Below, in pieces: positions 25,551 through 35,219 of a stretch of DNA of 64,000 nucleotides. Origin of the DNA: an uncultured Clostridiaceae bacterium (GTDB taxonomy: Bacteria > Bacillota > Clostridia > Clostridiales > Clostridiaceae). The position numbers and the translations under genes are program-made. The notes beneath the pieces were generated by a model that was not told the origin of the DNA, made no database searches, and saw only the letters and a program-made list of their open reading frames with translations. Within the stretch, counting starts at the first letter, position 1. Each line of letters starts with the position of its first letter. The stretch lies in assembly GCA_946405135.1 (NCBI GenBank), contig CAMJGD010000014.1, forward strand, positions 23,428 through 87,427, given 5' to 3'.

Positions 25551-26237
25551 ATGGAAGGAAGTATAGGAAAAGTATTAATTGTTGACGACGATGAAAACAT
25601 ATGTGAAGTAATAAAAATGTATCTTCAAAGCTCAGGTTATGATACTAGAGTTTGTAATGACGGAAAAGAAGCTCAAGAGGCTTTTACAGATTATAAACCG
25701 GATTTAGTGTTATTAGATATAATGCTGCCTCATATAGATGGAATAGATGTTTTAAAGTGGATAAGGAAGGAAAATGAAACCCCTGTTATAATGTTAACTG
25801 CAAAAGGAGACACTTTTGATAAGGTTTTAGGATTAGAACTAGGAGCAGATGACTATATAGTAAAACCTTTTGAGCCTAAAGAGCTTATAGCTAGAATTAA
25901 GGCTGTTATGAGAAGATATAATGTAGATAATGGAAGTAAGGAAACGTTGAACTTCCCAGACTTATCTATAGATGTAAATTCTTATACAGTGGTGTACAAA
26001 GGTGAAGATATAAAGATGCCACCTAAAGAGTTTGAACTTTTATACTATTTAGCTAGTAATAAGAATAGAGTTTTTACAAGAGAACAATTATTATGTGAAG
26101 TTTGGGGATATGACTATCCTGGAGATTCAAGAACTGTAGATGTGCATGTAAAAAGGCTTAGAGAAAAATTACATGGAGGACCGAACTGGCAGCTAGAGAC
26201 TGTTTGGGGTGTTGGTTATAAATTCGAGGTGAAGTAG
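25551..26237 (+). CDS. OmpR/PhoB-family response regulator
   Basis: A 228-residue regulator. The receiver domain has the acidic pocket VDDDEN, the phosphoacceptor D56 in VLLDIMLP, the threonine in MLTAKGD and the lysine in DDYIVKPFEPKEL. The C-terminal winged helix shows MPPKEFELLYYLA and the recognition-helix region DSRTVDVHVKRLREKL. AAAAGGAGG precedes the ATG. The stop is adjacent to the ATG of the histidine kinase, so the two form a cognate pair. Together with the HtrA-like gene downstream it suggests an envelope-stress function, by analogy with CssRS-HtrA; this is inference. Confidence 0.92.
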   Translation: MEGSIGKVLIVDDDENICEVIKMYLQSSGYDTRVCNDGKEAQEAFTDYKPDLVLLDIMLPHIDGIDVLKWIRKENETPVIMLTAKGDTFDKVLGLELGADDYIVKPFEPKELIARIKAVMRRYNVDNGSKETLNFPDLSIDVNSYTVVYKGEDIKMPPKEFELLYYLASNKNRVFTREQLLCEVWGYDYPGDSRTVDVHVKRLREKLHGGPNWQLETVWGVGYKFEVK

Positions 26238-27659
26238 ATGCTAAAGAAAAGCCTTGTATCTAAAATGATAGTAACTTTTACTTCAATTATAGCTGTAATC
26301 TTTATAATTATAGCTACTATATTATCTGTATGGTTTGAAAATTATTATTTTACTCAAAGAAAAGAACAATTAGATAAGCAAGGTGAGCATATAGCCCAAT
26401 CTGCCATAAGACATTTAAACGATCCAGGCAACTCATCCTTAAATAGGCTGGAAGGTGAAATGCAGTATGTAGGAGACTTTTTAAATGCGGATATGTTGCT
26501 TGCAGACAACTATGGATATGTATATGCTGTATCAGATTATAAATACAAAAACTTGATGGCTAATACTTTGGATATTAAAGAAATGGATGAGCTAAGGTTT
26601 GGAAAGTCTATTGAGAAAAAAGGTGTTTATGATAAAGTCTTTAACAATATAGGATATATATACATGAAACCTATATTTTCAGGCAACAATTTTAAAGGGG
26701 TAATAGTAATGTATACTCCTATACAACAGATAAAGGCACCTATAAAACGAGTATATTTTATAATATGGATGTGCGCTATTTTAGCAGTGATAATAACCAG
26801 TATTGTTATATACTATTTCTCACAAAAGATACTTATCAAACCTTTGGCTCAGATAAATGCTGCAGCCAGAAAAATTTCAAAGGGTGAAGTAGAAAGAAGG
26901 GTTTACATAAATTCTAATGATGAAATAGGAGAATTGGCTAAATCTTTTAACACTATGGCGGAATCCTTAGAAAAAGTAGAAAAAAATAGAAGAGAATTCA
27001 TGTCTAATGTTTCTCATGAATTGAGATCACCTATAACATCTATAAAAGGGTTTATAGGCGGTATATTAGATGGAGTCATCCCAAAGGATAAAGAAAATTA
27101 CTATTTGAATATTGCCTATGAAGAAATACAGAGATTAACAAGACTTGTTAATGATTTATTGGATTTGGCTGCTATGGAAGCAGGAAAGTTTTCTTTAAGA
27201 ATTACAGAAGTTGATATAAATGAAATAATAAAATTGTGTGTTATAAAATTTGAAACCAAAATAAATGATAAGAAACTAAAGGTAGACGTAGTATTTCAAG
27301 AAGAACATTTGTATGTGGCAGCAGATAGAGATAGACTTATTCAGGTTATTACAAATCTTTTAGATAATGCTATAAAATATGCAAATGATGAAGGTGATAT
27401 TAAGATAAATACTAAAACAAAGGGAGATAAAGTACTAGTATCTGTATATAACAGTGGCTCCAATATACCCCCAGAAGATATAAAACATATATGGGATAGA
27501 TTTTATAAATCAGATAAGTCAAGAACTTCAAAGGTGAGCACTGGACTAGGATTACCTATAGTTAGGAACATATTGTCACAATTGGGAGAAGATATATGGG
27601 TGGAAAATAAGTTAAAAGATCAAGGTGTAACATTTATATTTACTCTTACTAAAGTGTAA
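26238..27659 (+). CDS. Membrane sensor histidine kinase
   Basis: A 473-residue kinase. Two membrane spans (about 10-31 and 171-195) flank an extracellular sensor region of about 140 residues. A HAMP linker (KPLAQINAAARKISKGE; NDEIGELAKSFNTM) follows, then the dimerisation domain with the phospho-histidine in SHELRSPITSIKGF (about 259), and the ATPase domain with N box TNLLDNAIKYA, and GLGLPIVRNI. It starts immediately after the response regulator stop and is co-transcribed with it. Confidence 0.92.
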   Translation: MLKKSLVSKMIVTFTSIIAVIFIIIATILSVWFENYYFTQRKEQLDKQGEHIAQSAIRHLNDPGNSSLNRLEGEMQYVGDFLNADMLLADNYGYVYAVSDYKYKNLMANTLDIKEMDELRFGKSIEKKGVYDKVFNNIGYIYMKPIFSGNNFKGVIVMYTPIQQIKAPIKRVYFIIWMCAILAVIITSIVIYYFSQKILIKPLAQINAAARKISKGEVERRVYINSNDEIGELAKSFNTMAESLEKVEKNRREFMSNVSHELRSPITSIKGFIGGILDGVIPKDKENYYLNIAYEEIQRLTRLVNDLLDLAAMEAGKFSLRITEVDINEIIKLCVIKFETKINDKKLKVDVVFQEEHLYVAADRDRLIQVITNLLDNAIKYANDEGDIKINTKTKGDKVLVSVYNSGSNIPPEDIKHIWDRFYKSDKSRTSKVSTGLGLPIVRNILSQLGEDIWVENKLKDQGVTFIFTLTKV

Positions 27660-27749
27660 GTATAAAAATATAATTAAAACATCATATTTTGTTCATATAT
27701 ATTTAAAAATAGTTATGTATAATATGTTCATGATTATAGGGGGTGCCTT

Positions 27750-28973
27750 ATGGAAAACCAAGATAAATTCAATAGATATAGTGCATTAAAGAATAAATTA
27801 AATAGTGAAGATGCCCAGGAATATTACGGAAACTATGGAGAAATAAAATTTAGACAAAACAAAACAAAAAAGAAGTTAAAATATATATTTAAAGGGGTAA
27901 CTTTGGTTCTTATTGCAGCGGTATCTGGAGCTGTTTCCGCATCTTATATAATTGAAAAGAAATATTCCCAAATGGGTTATAGGAATAATTCTGTAACCTA
28001 CTCTAACAAAGATGGAGGATGTGCAAACGTAAACTCAAGTGTGCCTAAAAATGATATAAATGCGGTAGCAGAAGACTTGAGTTCAATCATAGTTGGAGTA
28101 AGCACAAAATCTGATGGGTTTTCTAGTGGAGATATAAATAAAAATGTTGGCTCAGGTATCATCTTTGATAAAAATGGATATATAGTAACTAATTGTGCAT
28201 TGGTAGATGAAGCAGAAAAGATATATGTTAAGCTGTCAAGTTGCGGTTCTAAACCTATTAATGCTAAGCTGATAGGAGTAGATAAACCTTCAGATCTTGC
28301 AGTTATAAAGATAGAGGCAGAAAATCTCCCAGTAGCAAGATTTGCTGATTCTTCTACTGTAAAGGCAGGAGATGTGGCTATAGCTATAGGAAATCCACTA
28401 GGTGAAGATATTTCAGCAGCTGTAACTGTGGGAATAGTAAGTATTACCAATAGAAAGGTAGAAACTATTGATCCTAAGACATCTAAAAAAAGCACCTTTA
28501 AAATACTCAAAACTGATGCTGCTATAAATTCTTATAATACAGGTGGCGCTTTGTGTAATTCTGTTGGTGAAATAATAGGAATCAACAGTTTAAAGCTTAG
28601 TCAACAGGATACATCTACAGGAATGGGAATAGCTATTTCCATGAATGAAGCTAAAAATATTATAGACTCTATTACAAGTTATGGAAAAGTAAAAAGACCG
28701 CACTTGGGATTTGTAGGTCAGAGCATAGTTAATGATAAATATAAAGATATAGAAGGTGTATATGTAAGGGAAGTTACTCAGGGAGAGTCTTTATCCAATG
28801 CAGGAGTAAGACCTACAGATATAATAATAGAACTTGACAATAAAGTAATTAAAAAATTTTCAGATATTCAATCTGTAATGGAAGAACATAAGATTGGCGA
28901 TGTAGTAAAATGTAAAATATGGCGAGAGGGTAACGTCATGCAAATGGATATAACTTTGACAGGGGAAAAATAA
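27750..28973 (+). CDS. HtrA-like membrane protein lacking the catalytic His and Ser
   Basis: A 407-residue protein with a cytoplasmic N-terminus, one membrane span (about 50-66), a trypsin-like S1C domain (about 100-300) and a PDZ domain (about 310-405; GVYVREVTQGESLSNAGVRPTDII). The fold markers are clear (VGSGIIFDKNGYIVTN, SDLAVIKIE, AIGNPLGED). However, the catalytic histidine of TNxHV is A150 (TNCAL) and the nucleophile of NSGGP is T264 (NTGGA); only D182 remains. It therefore looks like a pseudoprotease, perhaps a peptide-binding sensor or chaperone. It follows the two-component genes after 90 bases, with GGGGGTG before the ATG and a terminator after. Confidence 0.85.
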   Translation: MENQDKFNRYSALKNKLNSEDAQEYYGNYGEIKFRQNKTKKKLKYIFKGVTLVLIAAVSGAVSASYIIEKKYSQMGYRNNSVTYSNKDGGCANVNSSVPKNDINAVAEDLSSIIVGVSTKSDGFSSGDINKNVGSGIIFDKNGYIVTNCALVDEAEKIYVKLSSCGSKPINAKLIGVDKPSDLAVIKIEAENLPVARFADSSTVKAGDVAIAIGNPLGEDISAAVTVGIVSITNRKVETIDPKTSKKSTFKILKTDAAINSYNTGGALCNSVGEIIGINSLKLSQQDTSTGMGIAISMNEAKNIIDSITSYGKVKRPHLGFVGQSIVNDKYKDIEGVYVREVTQGESLSNAGVRPTDIIIELDNKVIKKFSDIQSVMEEHKIGDVVKCKIWREGNVMQMDITLTGEK

Positions 28974-28997
28974 ATTTTTATTTAAAAGTTTTATTTT

Positions 28998-29027
28998 AAA
29001 GAGACTTAAAAAGTCTCTTTATTATTT
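28998..29027 (+). terminator. Terminator after the HtrA-like gene
   Basis: AAAGAGACTT and AAGTCTCTTT around a three-base loop, then ATTATTT. Confidence 0.8.
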
Positions 29028-29081
29028 GTATTTTTTAATATATTATATAAAGAGGCAAATCATAATAATGGAGGAAGTTAT

Positions 29082-29648
29082 ATGTACTTAATAGTAGGAC
29101 TAGGGAATCCTGGTAAGCAATATGAACATACTCGTCATAATGTGGGTTTTGATTGTATAGATTTTATTTCCAGTAGGTATAATATTCCTGTAAACAGGAC
29201 AAAATTTAAAGGTATGTATGGAGAAGGTTTCGTAGAAAATGAGAAAGTTATTCTTTTAAAACCTCTTACATACATGAATTTAAGCGGTGAAAGTGTAAAA
29301 GAAATAATGGATTTTTATAAGATAAATAGTGAAAATATAATAGTTATTTATGATGATGTTAGCTTAGATGTGGGAAGAATAAGAATTAGAAATAAAGGTA
29401 GTGCAGGGGGACATAACGGGATAAAAAATATTATATATAATTTAAATACAGACGTATTTCCTAGAATTAAGGTAGGTGTTGGCCAGCCAACAGAGGAATT
29501 AGTTTCCTTTGTATTGGGAAAATTTAGTAAAGATGAAAGAGAAAATTTGAATAAGATTATACAAATTTCATCAGATGCTGTAGAAGCTATAGTTAAAGAT
29601 GGGATAAATGAAGCTATGAACAGGTATAATGGGTTTATACTAGGATAA
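29082..29648 (+). CDS. pth: Peptidyl-tRNA hydrolase
   Basis: A 188-residue cytoplasmic enzyme that recycles peptidyl-tRNA. Conserved: [23 protein letters not shown] (catalytic histidine in RHNVG, about residue 20), [28 protein letters not shown] and [21 protein letters not shown] precedes the ATG. It sits immediately before mfd, the Bacillus order (spoVC-fin-mfd), though the small fin gene is missing here. Confidence 0.96.
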   Translation: MYLIVGLGNPGKQYEHTRHNVGFDCIDFISSRYNIPVNRTKFKGMYGEGFVENEKVILLKPLTYMNLSGESVKEIMDFYKINSENIIVIYDDVSLDVGRIRIRNKGSAGGHNGIKNIIYNLNTDVFPRIKVGVGQPTEELVSFVLGKFSKDERENLNKIIQISSDAVEAIVKDGINEAMNRYNGFILG

Positions 29649-29676
29649 ATGTTAGATTTAAGGCGGTGTATGAGAG

Positions 29677-32600
29677 ATGAGATTTGAAGGACTTATGGCT
29701 CCTTTAAAGGACAGCAGTAAATTCAAAAGTATACTGCAGGATATGAGAGAGGACAGGTATCCCATAGGTATATATGGAATAGCTGAATCATCACGAAGTT
29801 ATATAACTAATGGAATTTATGAATCTTCAGATAAACCAGTTTTTATAATAAGCCATAGTGATGTAGAAGCTAAAAACCTATATGAAGATTTATCTCTTTA
29901 TGTTCCAGAAGTTTACTATTTTCCCACCAAAGAGGTGGTTTTTTATAATATAGATGCCATATCTGGAGATTTAAGATGGGAAAGGCTTAAAGTTATAAAA
30001 GAGATGATAAATAAAGGTAAAAAGATTATAGTAACATCTATAGAGGCTTTTTCACCTTATTATACTCCTATAAGCCTTTTTAAGGAGTATACCTTTACAT
30101 ATAAAGCAGGGGATACTTTAAATATTCAGGATTTATCACAAAAACTTATTCAATGTGGATATGAAAGAATGGAAATAGTGGAGGGAAAAGGTGAATTTTC
30201 TATAAGGGGTGGAATTATAGATATATATCCACCTACCAGCTCAATGCCCTTTAGATTAGAGCTTTTTGGTGATGAAGTAGATTCTATAAGAACTTTTAAT
30301 GTAGAATCTCAAAGAAGCATAGAGAAAGTAGATAATATTGAGATATTTCCAGCTAAAGAAATAATTCTTTCTGAGGAAAATATATCAAAGGGATATAATT
30401 CTATAAGCAATGACTTACATAATTTTGAAATAAATTCAAAAAATAACAAAGAAATCATTGAAAAAATAAAAAGTATAGTTTATTATAATCTTGAAAGTCT
30501 AAAAGAAAGATGGAGTTTTGAAACCATAGAAAGTTACTTACCATATTTTTTTGAGAAAACCTCAGATTTTTTTGATTATATTGGGGATAGTATCATAATA
30601 ATAGATGATAATCAAAGGTGTTTTGGCAAACTAGATAGTGTTTATCTAGAGTTTGAAGAAAGCTATAAATCCTTTTTACAAAGAGGAGATGTGCTGCCTA
30701 GACAAGGAGAACTGCTGGTTCCTAAAGATGACATAATAAATAGTTTTACAAGCAGCAGTTTAATATGCATAAATTCAATTATAAAAAATTTTAACAGTCT
30801 TCAGCCTGTATCAACTTACAATTTTTCACAGATAACCTCAAGCAACTATCATGGACAACTAGATTTATTAATAGAAGATATAAAAAATAAAAAAGAACAA
30901 GGATACAAAACAGTGATTTTATCAGGTACAAGACCTAGAGGAGAAAGGCTTGTAGACACCTTAAGGGAAAGAGAAATAGAAAGCAGCTATAAAGATATTA
31001 TATCTGATATTCAATTTGGAGAGGTAGTAGTTACCTTTGGAAATCAACTAAAAGGATTTGAGTATCCTGAATTTAAAATATGTGTTATATCAGATAAAGA
31101 AGTATTTGGAGAGGCAAAGAGAAAGACTGGAAGAAAGTTTAGTAATAAAAAAGGTGTAGCAAAGATAAAAAGCTTTGCGGAATTAAAGCCTGGGGACTAT
31201 GTAGTGCATGTTAACCATGGTATAGGAGTTTATAAAGGTATAAAACAATTAGAAGTTCAGGGACATAAACGAGATTATTTAGATATAAGTTATGACAAAG
31301 GAGATAAGCTTTATGTACCTGTAGAACAGCTTGATCTTGTACAGAAGTATATAGGTGGTGAAGGTAAACCTCCAAAAGTAAATAAACTTGGGGGAAGTGA
31401 ATGGACAAAGGCCAAAAGTAAGGTAAAAAAGTCTATAAATGAAATTGCTGAAGATTTGGTTAAACTATATGCAGCAAGGAGCACTTTGAAAGGATATAGA
31501 TTTTCCAAAGATACAGTGTGGCAAAAACAATTTGAAGAGGAATTTCCTTTTGAAGAAACACCAGATCAGATTACTTCTCTAGAAGAAATAAAAAAAGATA
31601 TGGAATCAGATAAACCCATGGATAGACTGCTTTGTGGCGATGTAGGCTATGGTAAAACAGAAGTAGCTATGAGAGCTGCATTTAAAACCGTAATGGATGG
31701 TAAGCAGGTAGCTTTTTTAGTTCCAACTACTATACTTGCTGAACAACACTACAACAATATGGTAAAAAGGTTTTCAGACTTTCCTATAAAAGTAGATATG
31801 ATAAGCAGATTTAGAAGTGCAGCACAGCAGAAGGCAACTTTGAAATCTGTAAAGGAAGGCAATGTAGATATATTAATAGGTACTCATAGGATTATATCTA
31901 AAGATGTACAATTTAAAGATTTAGGTTTGCTGATTATAGACGAAGAACAGCGATTTGGAGTTAGTCATAAGGAAAAAATAAAAAGTATGAAAAAAAACAT
32001 AGATGTTTTAACTTTAAGTGCAACACCTATACCGAGAACTCTTCATATGTCACTGACAGGAGTAAGAGATATAAGTGTAATTGAAACTCCGCCAGAAGAA
32101 AGATATCCTGTACAAACTTATGTAGTTGAATATAATGATCAGCTCATAAGAGATGCTATAATGAGAGAAATAAATAGAAAAGGACAGGTATTTTTTGTAT
32201 ATAATAGGGTGGAAGATATAAAAAATATGGCAGGTTATCTTGAAAATCTTATACCAGAAGCTAAGATAGGTATAGCTCATGGACAGATGACAGAAAGAGA
32301 ACTTGAAAATGTGATGATAGGATTTATGTCTGGAGAAATAGAAATTCTTCTATGTACTACTATTATAGAAACAGGTATAGATATACAAAATGTTAATACT
32401 ATGATAGTTTATAATGCAGATAAAATGGGACTTTCGCAGCTTTATCAATTAAGAGGCAGAGTTGGAAGGTCAAATAGAATTGCCTATGCCTATTTTACCT
32501 ATAAAAAGGATAAAATACTTACAGAAGTAGCGGAAAAAAGATTAAAAGCATTGAAAGAATTTACAGAGCTTGGATCTGGATTTAAAATAGCTATGCGAGA

Positions 32601-33186
32601 TTTAGAGATAAGAGGAGCAGGTAATATGATGGGATCTGCTCAACATGGTCATATGGCAGCAGTAGGTTATGATCTTTACTGCAGAATGCTTGAAGATACC
32701 GTAAAGCTTATAAAAGGAGAAATTGAGAAAGAACCTATAGAAACCACTGTAGACTTAAAGGTAGATGCATATATACCTGAAAAGTATATAGAAGATGAAG
32801 TACAGAAGATTGAAGTTTATAAGAAGATTGCAGCTATCGAAAACAAAGAAGATATGATGGATATAACAGAAGAGCTTGAAGATAGATTTTCAGATATACC
32901 TCAGCCAGTATATAATCTTATGAATATTGCTTATATAAGAAGCAGGGGTAAATTACTTGAAATAGAAGAAATTAAAGAAAAGGATAATGAAGTTATATTC
33001 CAGCTTGCTGCTAAAGATAGTTTAAATGAAAAAACTATTAAAGGACTTATGGACAAATATATCAGAAAAATAGTTTTTAAGTTTGGAGATAAACCTGCAT
33101 TTGCTTATAAGCTAAGTACTATAAAAAGAGAGGAGATGTTAGAGAGTTTTAAAGATTTATTAGAGTATATGATCACACTAAAATAG
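29677..33186 (+). CDS. mfd: Transcription-repair coupling factor
   Basis: A 1169-residue protein that removes stalled RNA polymerase from DNA damage and recruits UvrA. The order is a UvrB-homology region at the N-terminus (IYGIAESSRSYI; GEFSIRGGIIDIYPP), an RNA-polymerase-interaction domain (PGDYVVHVNHGIGVYKGI), the DNA translocase motor with Walker A GDVGYGKTEVA, Walker B-type IIDEEQRFG, motif III SATPIPRT and motif VI QLRGRVGRS, and a C-terminal TRCF domain. Length is normal. It starts 28 bases after pth and probably shares its transcript. Confidence 0.96.
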   Translation: MRFEGLMAPLKDSSKFKSILQDMREDRYPIGIYGIAESSRSYITNGIYESSDKPVFIISHSDVEAKNLYEDLSLYVPEVYYFPTKEVVFYNIDAISGDLRWERLKVIKEMINKGKKIIVTSIEAFSPYYTPISLFKEYTFTYKAGDTLNIQDLSQKLIQCGYERMEIVEGKGEFSIRGGIIDIYPPTSSMPFRLELFGDEVDSIRTFNVESQRSIEKVDNIEIFPAKEIILSEENISKGYNSISNDLHNFEINSKNNKEIIEKIKSIVYYNLESLKERWSFETIESYLPYFFEKTSDFFDYIGDSIIIIDDNQRCFGKLDSVYLEFEESYKSFLQRGDVLPRQGELLVPKDDIINSFTSSSLICINSIIKNFNSLQPVSTYNFSQITSSNYHGQLDLLIEDIKNKKEQGYKTVILSGTRPRGERLVDTLREREIESSYKDIISDIQFGEVVVTFGNQLKGFEYPEFKICVISDKEVFGEAKRKTGRKFSNKKGVAKIKSFAELKPGDYVVHVNHGIGVYKGIKQLEVQGHKRDYLDISYDKGDKLYVPVEQLDLVQKYIGGEGKPPKVNKLGGSEWTKAKSKVKKSINEIAEDLVKLYAARSTLKGYRFSKDTVWQKQFEEEFPFEETPDQITSLEEIKKDMESDKPMDRLLCGDVGYGKTEVAMRAAFKTVMDGKQVAFLVPTTILAEQHYNNMVKRFSDFPIKVDMISRFRSAAQQKATLKSVKEGNVDILIGTHRIISKDVQFKDLGLLIIDEEQRFGVSHKEKIKSMKKNIDVLTLSATPIPRTLHMSLTGVRDISVIETPPEERYPVQTYVVEYNDQLIRDAIMREINRKGQVFFVYNRVEDIKNMAGYLENLIPEAKIGIAHGQMTERELENVMIGFMSGEIEILLCTTIIETGIDIQNVNTMIVYNADKMGLSQLYQLRGRVGRSNRIAYAYFTYKKDKILTEVAEKRLKALKEFTELGSGFKIAMRDLEIRGAGNMMGSAQHGHMAAVGYDLYCRMLEDTVKLIKGEIEKEPIETTVDLKVDAYIPEKYIEDEVQKIEVYKKIAAIENKEDMMDITEELEDRFSDIPQPVYNLMNIAYIRSRGKLLEIEEIKEKDNEVIFQLAAKDSLNEKTIKGLMDKYIRKIVFKFGDKPAFAYKLSTIKREEMLESFKDLLEYMITLK

Positions 33187-33301
33187 AAAATGTAAGTTTA
33201 ATTGAAGTTTTTAATTATATTTAGTATAATTATATATACGTGTCATAAAATCGATATGTATATATGTAAATAAATAGAATAGAAAGAACGGGGGAATAAG
33301 A

Positions 33302-34306
33302 TTGAAAAACATTAAAAAGTTAGTAAGTGTTATAATGATAAGTATTTTTACAGTATCTATGGCAGGCTGTAAAATGATAGAAAAAACACCAGAAGCTATA
33401 AAAAAGAGCCCTGTAGCTAAAATAGGTAAAGAAACTATAACCAGAGGAGAACTAGACGAAAAAATATCTCCTATAGTAGATCAGATAAAAGCTACCTATG
33501 GAGAAAATTACGAAAACAATCAGGACGCTGTAAAAGTTTTAAATGAGCAGAAAAAATTATTGCTAGATTCTTTAATTGCAGATAAAGTTTTTATATCAAA
33601 AGGTGAACAATTAAAAGTTATACCAGAAAAAAGCAAACTGGATGAAGAAATAAAAAAGAGATATGATGAAGTTAAAGCTGTATATGGTAATGATGATAAA
33701 AAGTTTGAAGAGGCCCTTAAGCAGGCTAAGTTAACAGAGGAAGTATTAAAGGGATACTTAAAAGATCAAATAGTAACTCAAAAGGTTAAGGAATACATTA
33801 TTAAAGATGTAAAAGTGGATGATAAAGAGATAGAAAAATTCTATAATGATAACAAAGCTACATTATTTACTGAAAAGCCAGGAGCTAAGTTAGCTCATAT
33901 TCTAGTTAAAACAAAAGAAGAAGCTGATAAGATAAAAGCTAAAATCGATAATAAAGAAGATTTCGCTAAACTAGCTAAAGAATTTGGTACTGATGGTACT
34001 AAAGAGACAGGTGGAGTTCTTGAAGAGTTTACACCTTATGACAGTCCAAATTATGATAAAGATTTTATGGAAGCTGCAAAGAAGTTAAATGAGGGAGAGG
34101 TTTCTGCTCCAGTAAAAACTAAATTTGGTTACCATATAATAAAAGCTACAAATGTAGTAAAAGAACCTAAAGTTCAAAAGCTTGAAGATGTAAAAGAAGA
34201 GATAAAAGCACAGATTACAAAAACAAAACAGGACGAGTTGATTAAGAAAACTTTAGAAGATTGGAAAAAAGAATTAAAAGTAAAGATTTATGATAAAAAT
34301 ATTTAA
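33302..34306 (+). CDS. prsA: PrsA-type peptidyl-prolyl isomerase lipoprotein
   Basis: A 334-residue foldase. It begins with TTG after GGGGGAA. The lipoprotein signal MKNIKKLVSVIMISIFTVSM ends in the lipobox AGC (C23). A helical SurA-like N-terminal region follows, then a parvulin domain (about 190-290) with KLAHILVKTKEEAD, GVLEEFTPYDS and FGYHIIKAT. It would be anchored outside the cell membrane and help secreted proteins fold. The gene position between mfd and spoVT is common in clostridia. Confidence 0.9.
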   Translation: MKNIKKLVSVIMISIFTVSMAGCKMIEKTPEAIKKSPVAKIGKETITRGELDEKISPIVDQIKATYGENYENNQDAVKVLNEQKKLLLDSLIADKVFISKGEQLKVIPEKSKLDEEIKKRYDEVKAVYGNDDKKFEEALKQAKLTEEVLKGYLKDQIVTQKVKEYIIKDVKVDDKEIEKFYNDNKATLFTEKPGAKLAHILVKTKEEADKIKAKIDNKEDFAKLAKEFGTDGTKETGGVLEEFTPYDSPNYDKDFMEAAKKLNEGEVSAPVKTKFGYHIIKATNVVKEPKVQKLEDVKEEIKAQITKTKQDELIKKTLEDWKKELKVKIYDKNI

Positions 34307-34336
34307 TATACTATTTAGTTATTAGTATGAAGAAAT

Positions 34337-34368
34337 ACACTGGATTTCATTATCTAGTGTGTTTTTTT
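34337..34368 (+). terminator. prsA terminator
   Basis: ACACTGGAT pairs with ATCTAGTGT (one G-T pair), followed by GTTTTTTTAT. Confidence 0.8.
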
Positions 34369-34492
34369 ATATTAATAATAATTTTGGATAATCAAAATAA
34401 AAACCTACATTTGTGTATAAAATTTCATATTTGGAAAGATAATATTAATGCAACTAAAATATTAACAAATGTTATTTTAAGGAGGGAAAGCA

Positions 34493-35047
34493 ATGAAAGC
34501 AACTGGAATCGTAAGACGTATAGATGATCTTGGAAGAGTTGTAATTCCAAAAGAAATAAGAAGAACTTTAAGAATAAGAGAAGGTGATCCTCTGGAAATA
34601 TTTACTGACAGAGAAGGTGGAGTGATATTAAAGAAATATTCACCTATAGGTGAATTAAGTGACTTTTCTAAAGAGTATACAGAGGCTTTACAACAATCTA
34701 TTGGGCATATAGTGCTTATATCAGATAAGGATGCTTTTATATCTATAAGTGGAGCTCCCAAAAAAGATTATTTGGAAAAGAAAATAAGCAATGAATTAGA
34801 AAAAGTAATAGATGAGAGAAAGACTGTAATGCTTGGGGAAGGCGGAGGAAAACCTATTCCTCTATACAGCGATGAAGAAGTGGCAGATAAGTATTCAGCA
34901 CAGGTTATATCGCCTATAATAACAGAAGGGGATGCAATTGGAGCCGTTATAATTATATCCAAACAGTCAGGTGAAAAGTTTGGGGAGCTTCAAATAAAAC
35001 TAGCTGAAACTGCATCCTCATTTTTAGGCAAACAAATGGAACAATAA
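34493..35047 (+). CDS. spoVT: Stage V sporulation regulator SpoVT
   Basis: A 184-residue regulator of forespore genes. The N-terminal AbrB-type domain (MKATGIVRRIDDLGRVVIPKEI onward to LRIREGDPLEIFTDREGG) is followed by a GAF-like C-terminal domain (about 55-180; ISGAPKKDYLEKKIS, GDAIGAVIIISKQSG). AAGGAGGGAAAG precedes the ATG. In Bacillus it is made under sigma-G; no sporulation promoter could be identified confidently here. Confidence 0.96.
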   Translation: MKATGIVRRIDDLGRVVIPKEIRRTLRIREGDPLEIFTDREGGVILKKYSPIGELSDFSKEYTEALQQSIGHIVLISDKDAFISISGAPKKDYLEKKISNELEKVIDERKTVMLGEGGGKPIPLYSDEEVADKYSAQVISPIITEGDAIGAVIIISKQSGEKFGELQIKLAETASSFLGKQMEQ

Positions 35048-35219
35048 GTGGCAGCAAGTCTGCCATTTGTTGTTTACCTAAACATTAGGATTATTGACAT
35101 ATTAAATCTATAATATTCAAATAAATAAAAAATAAGTAATAATACCCTTGGGCATTAAATAAGAATAATTAATAAAAGTAGTTATTTTTATCATATAATT
35201 CTGGGGGTATTATATTATT

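Noticed and set aside
34327..34527. Small plus-strand ORF between prsA and spoVT
   Set aside because: It begins in the prsA terminator and overlaps the spoVT start in another frame; no ribosome binding site or conserved motif.
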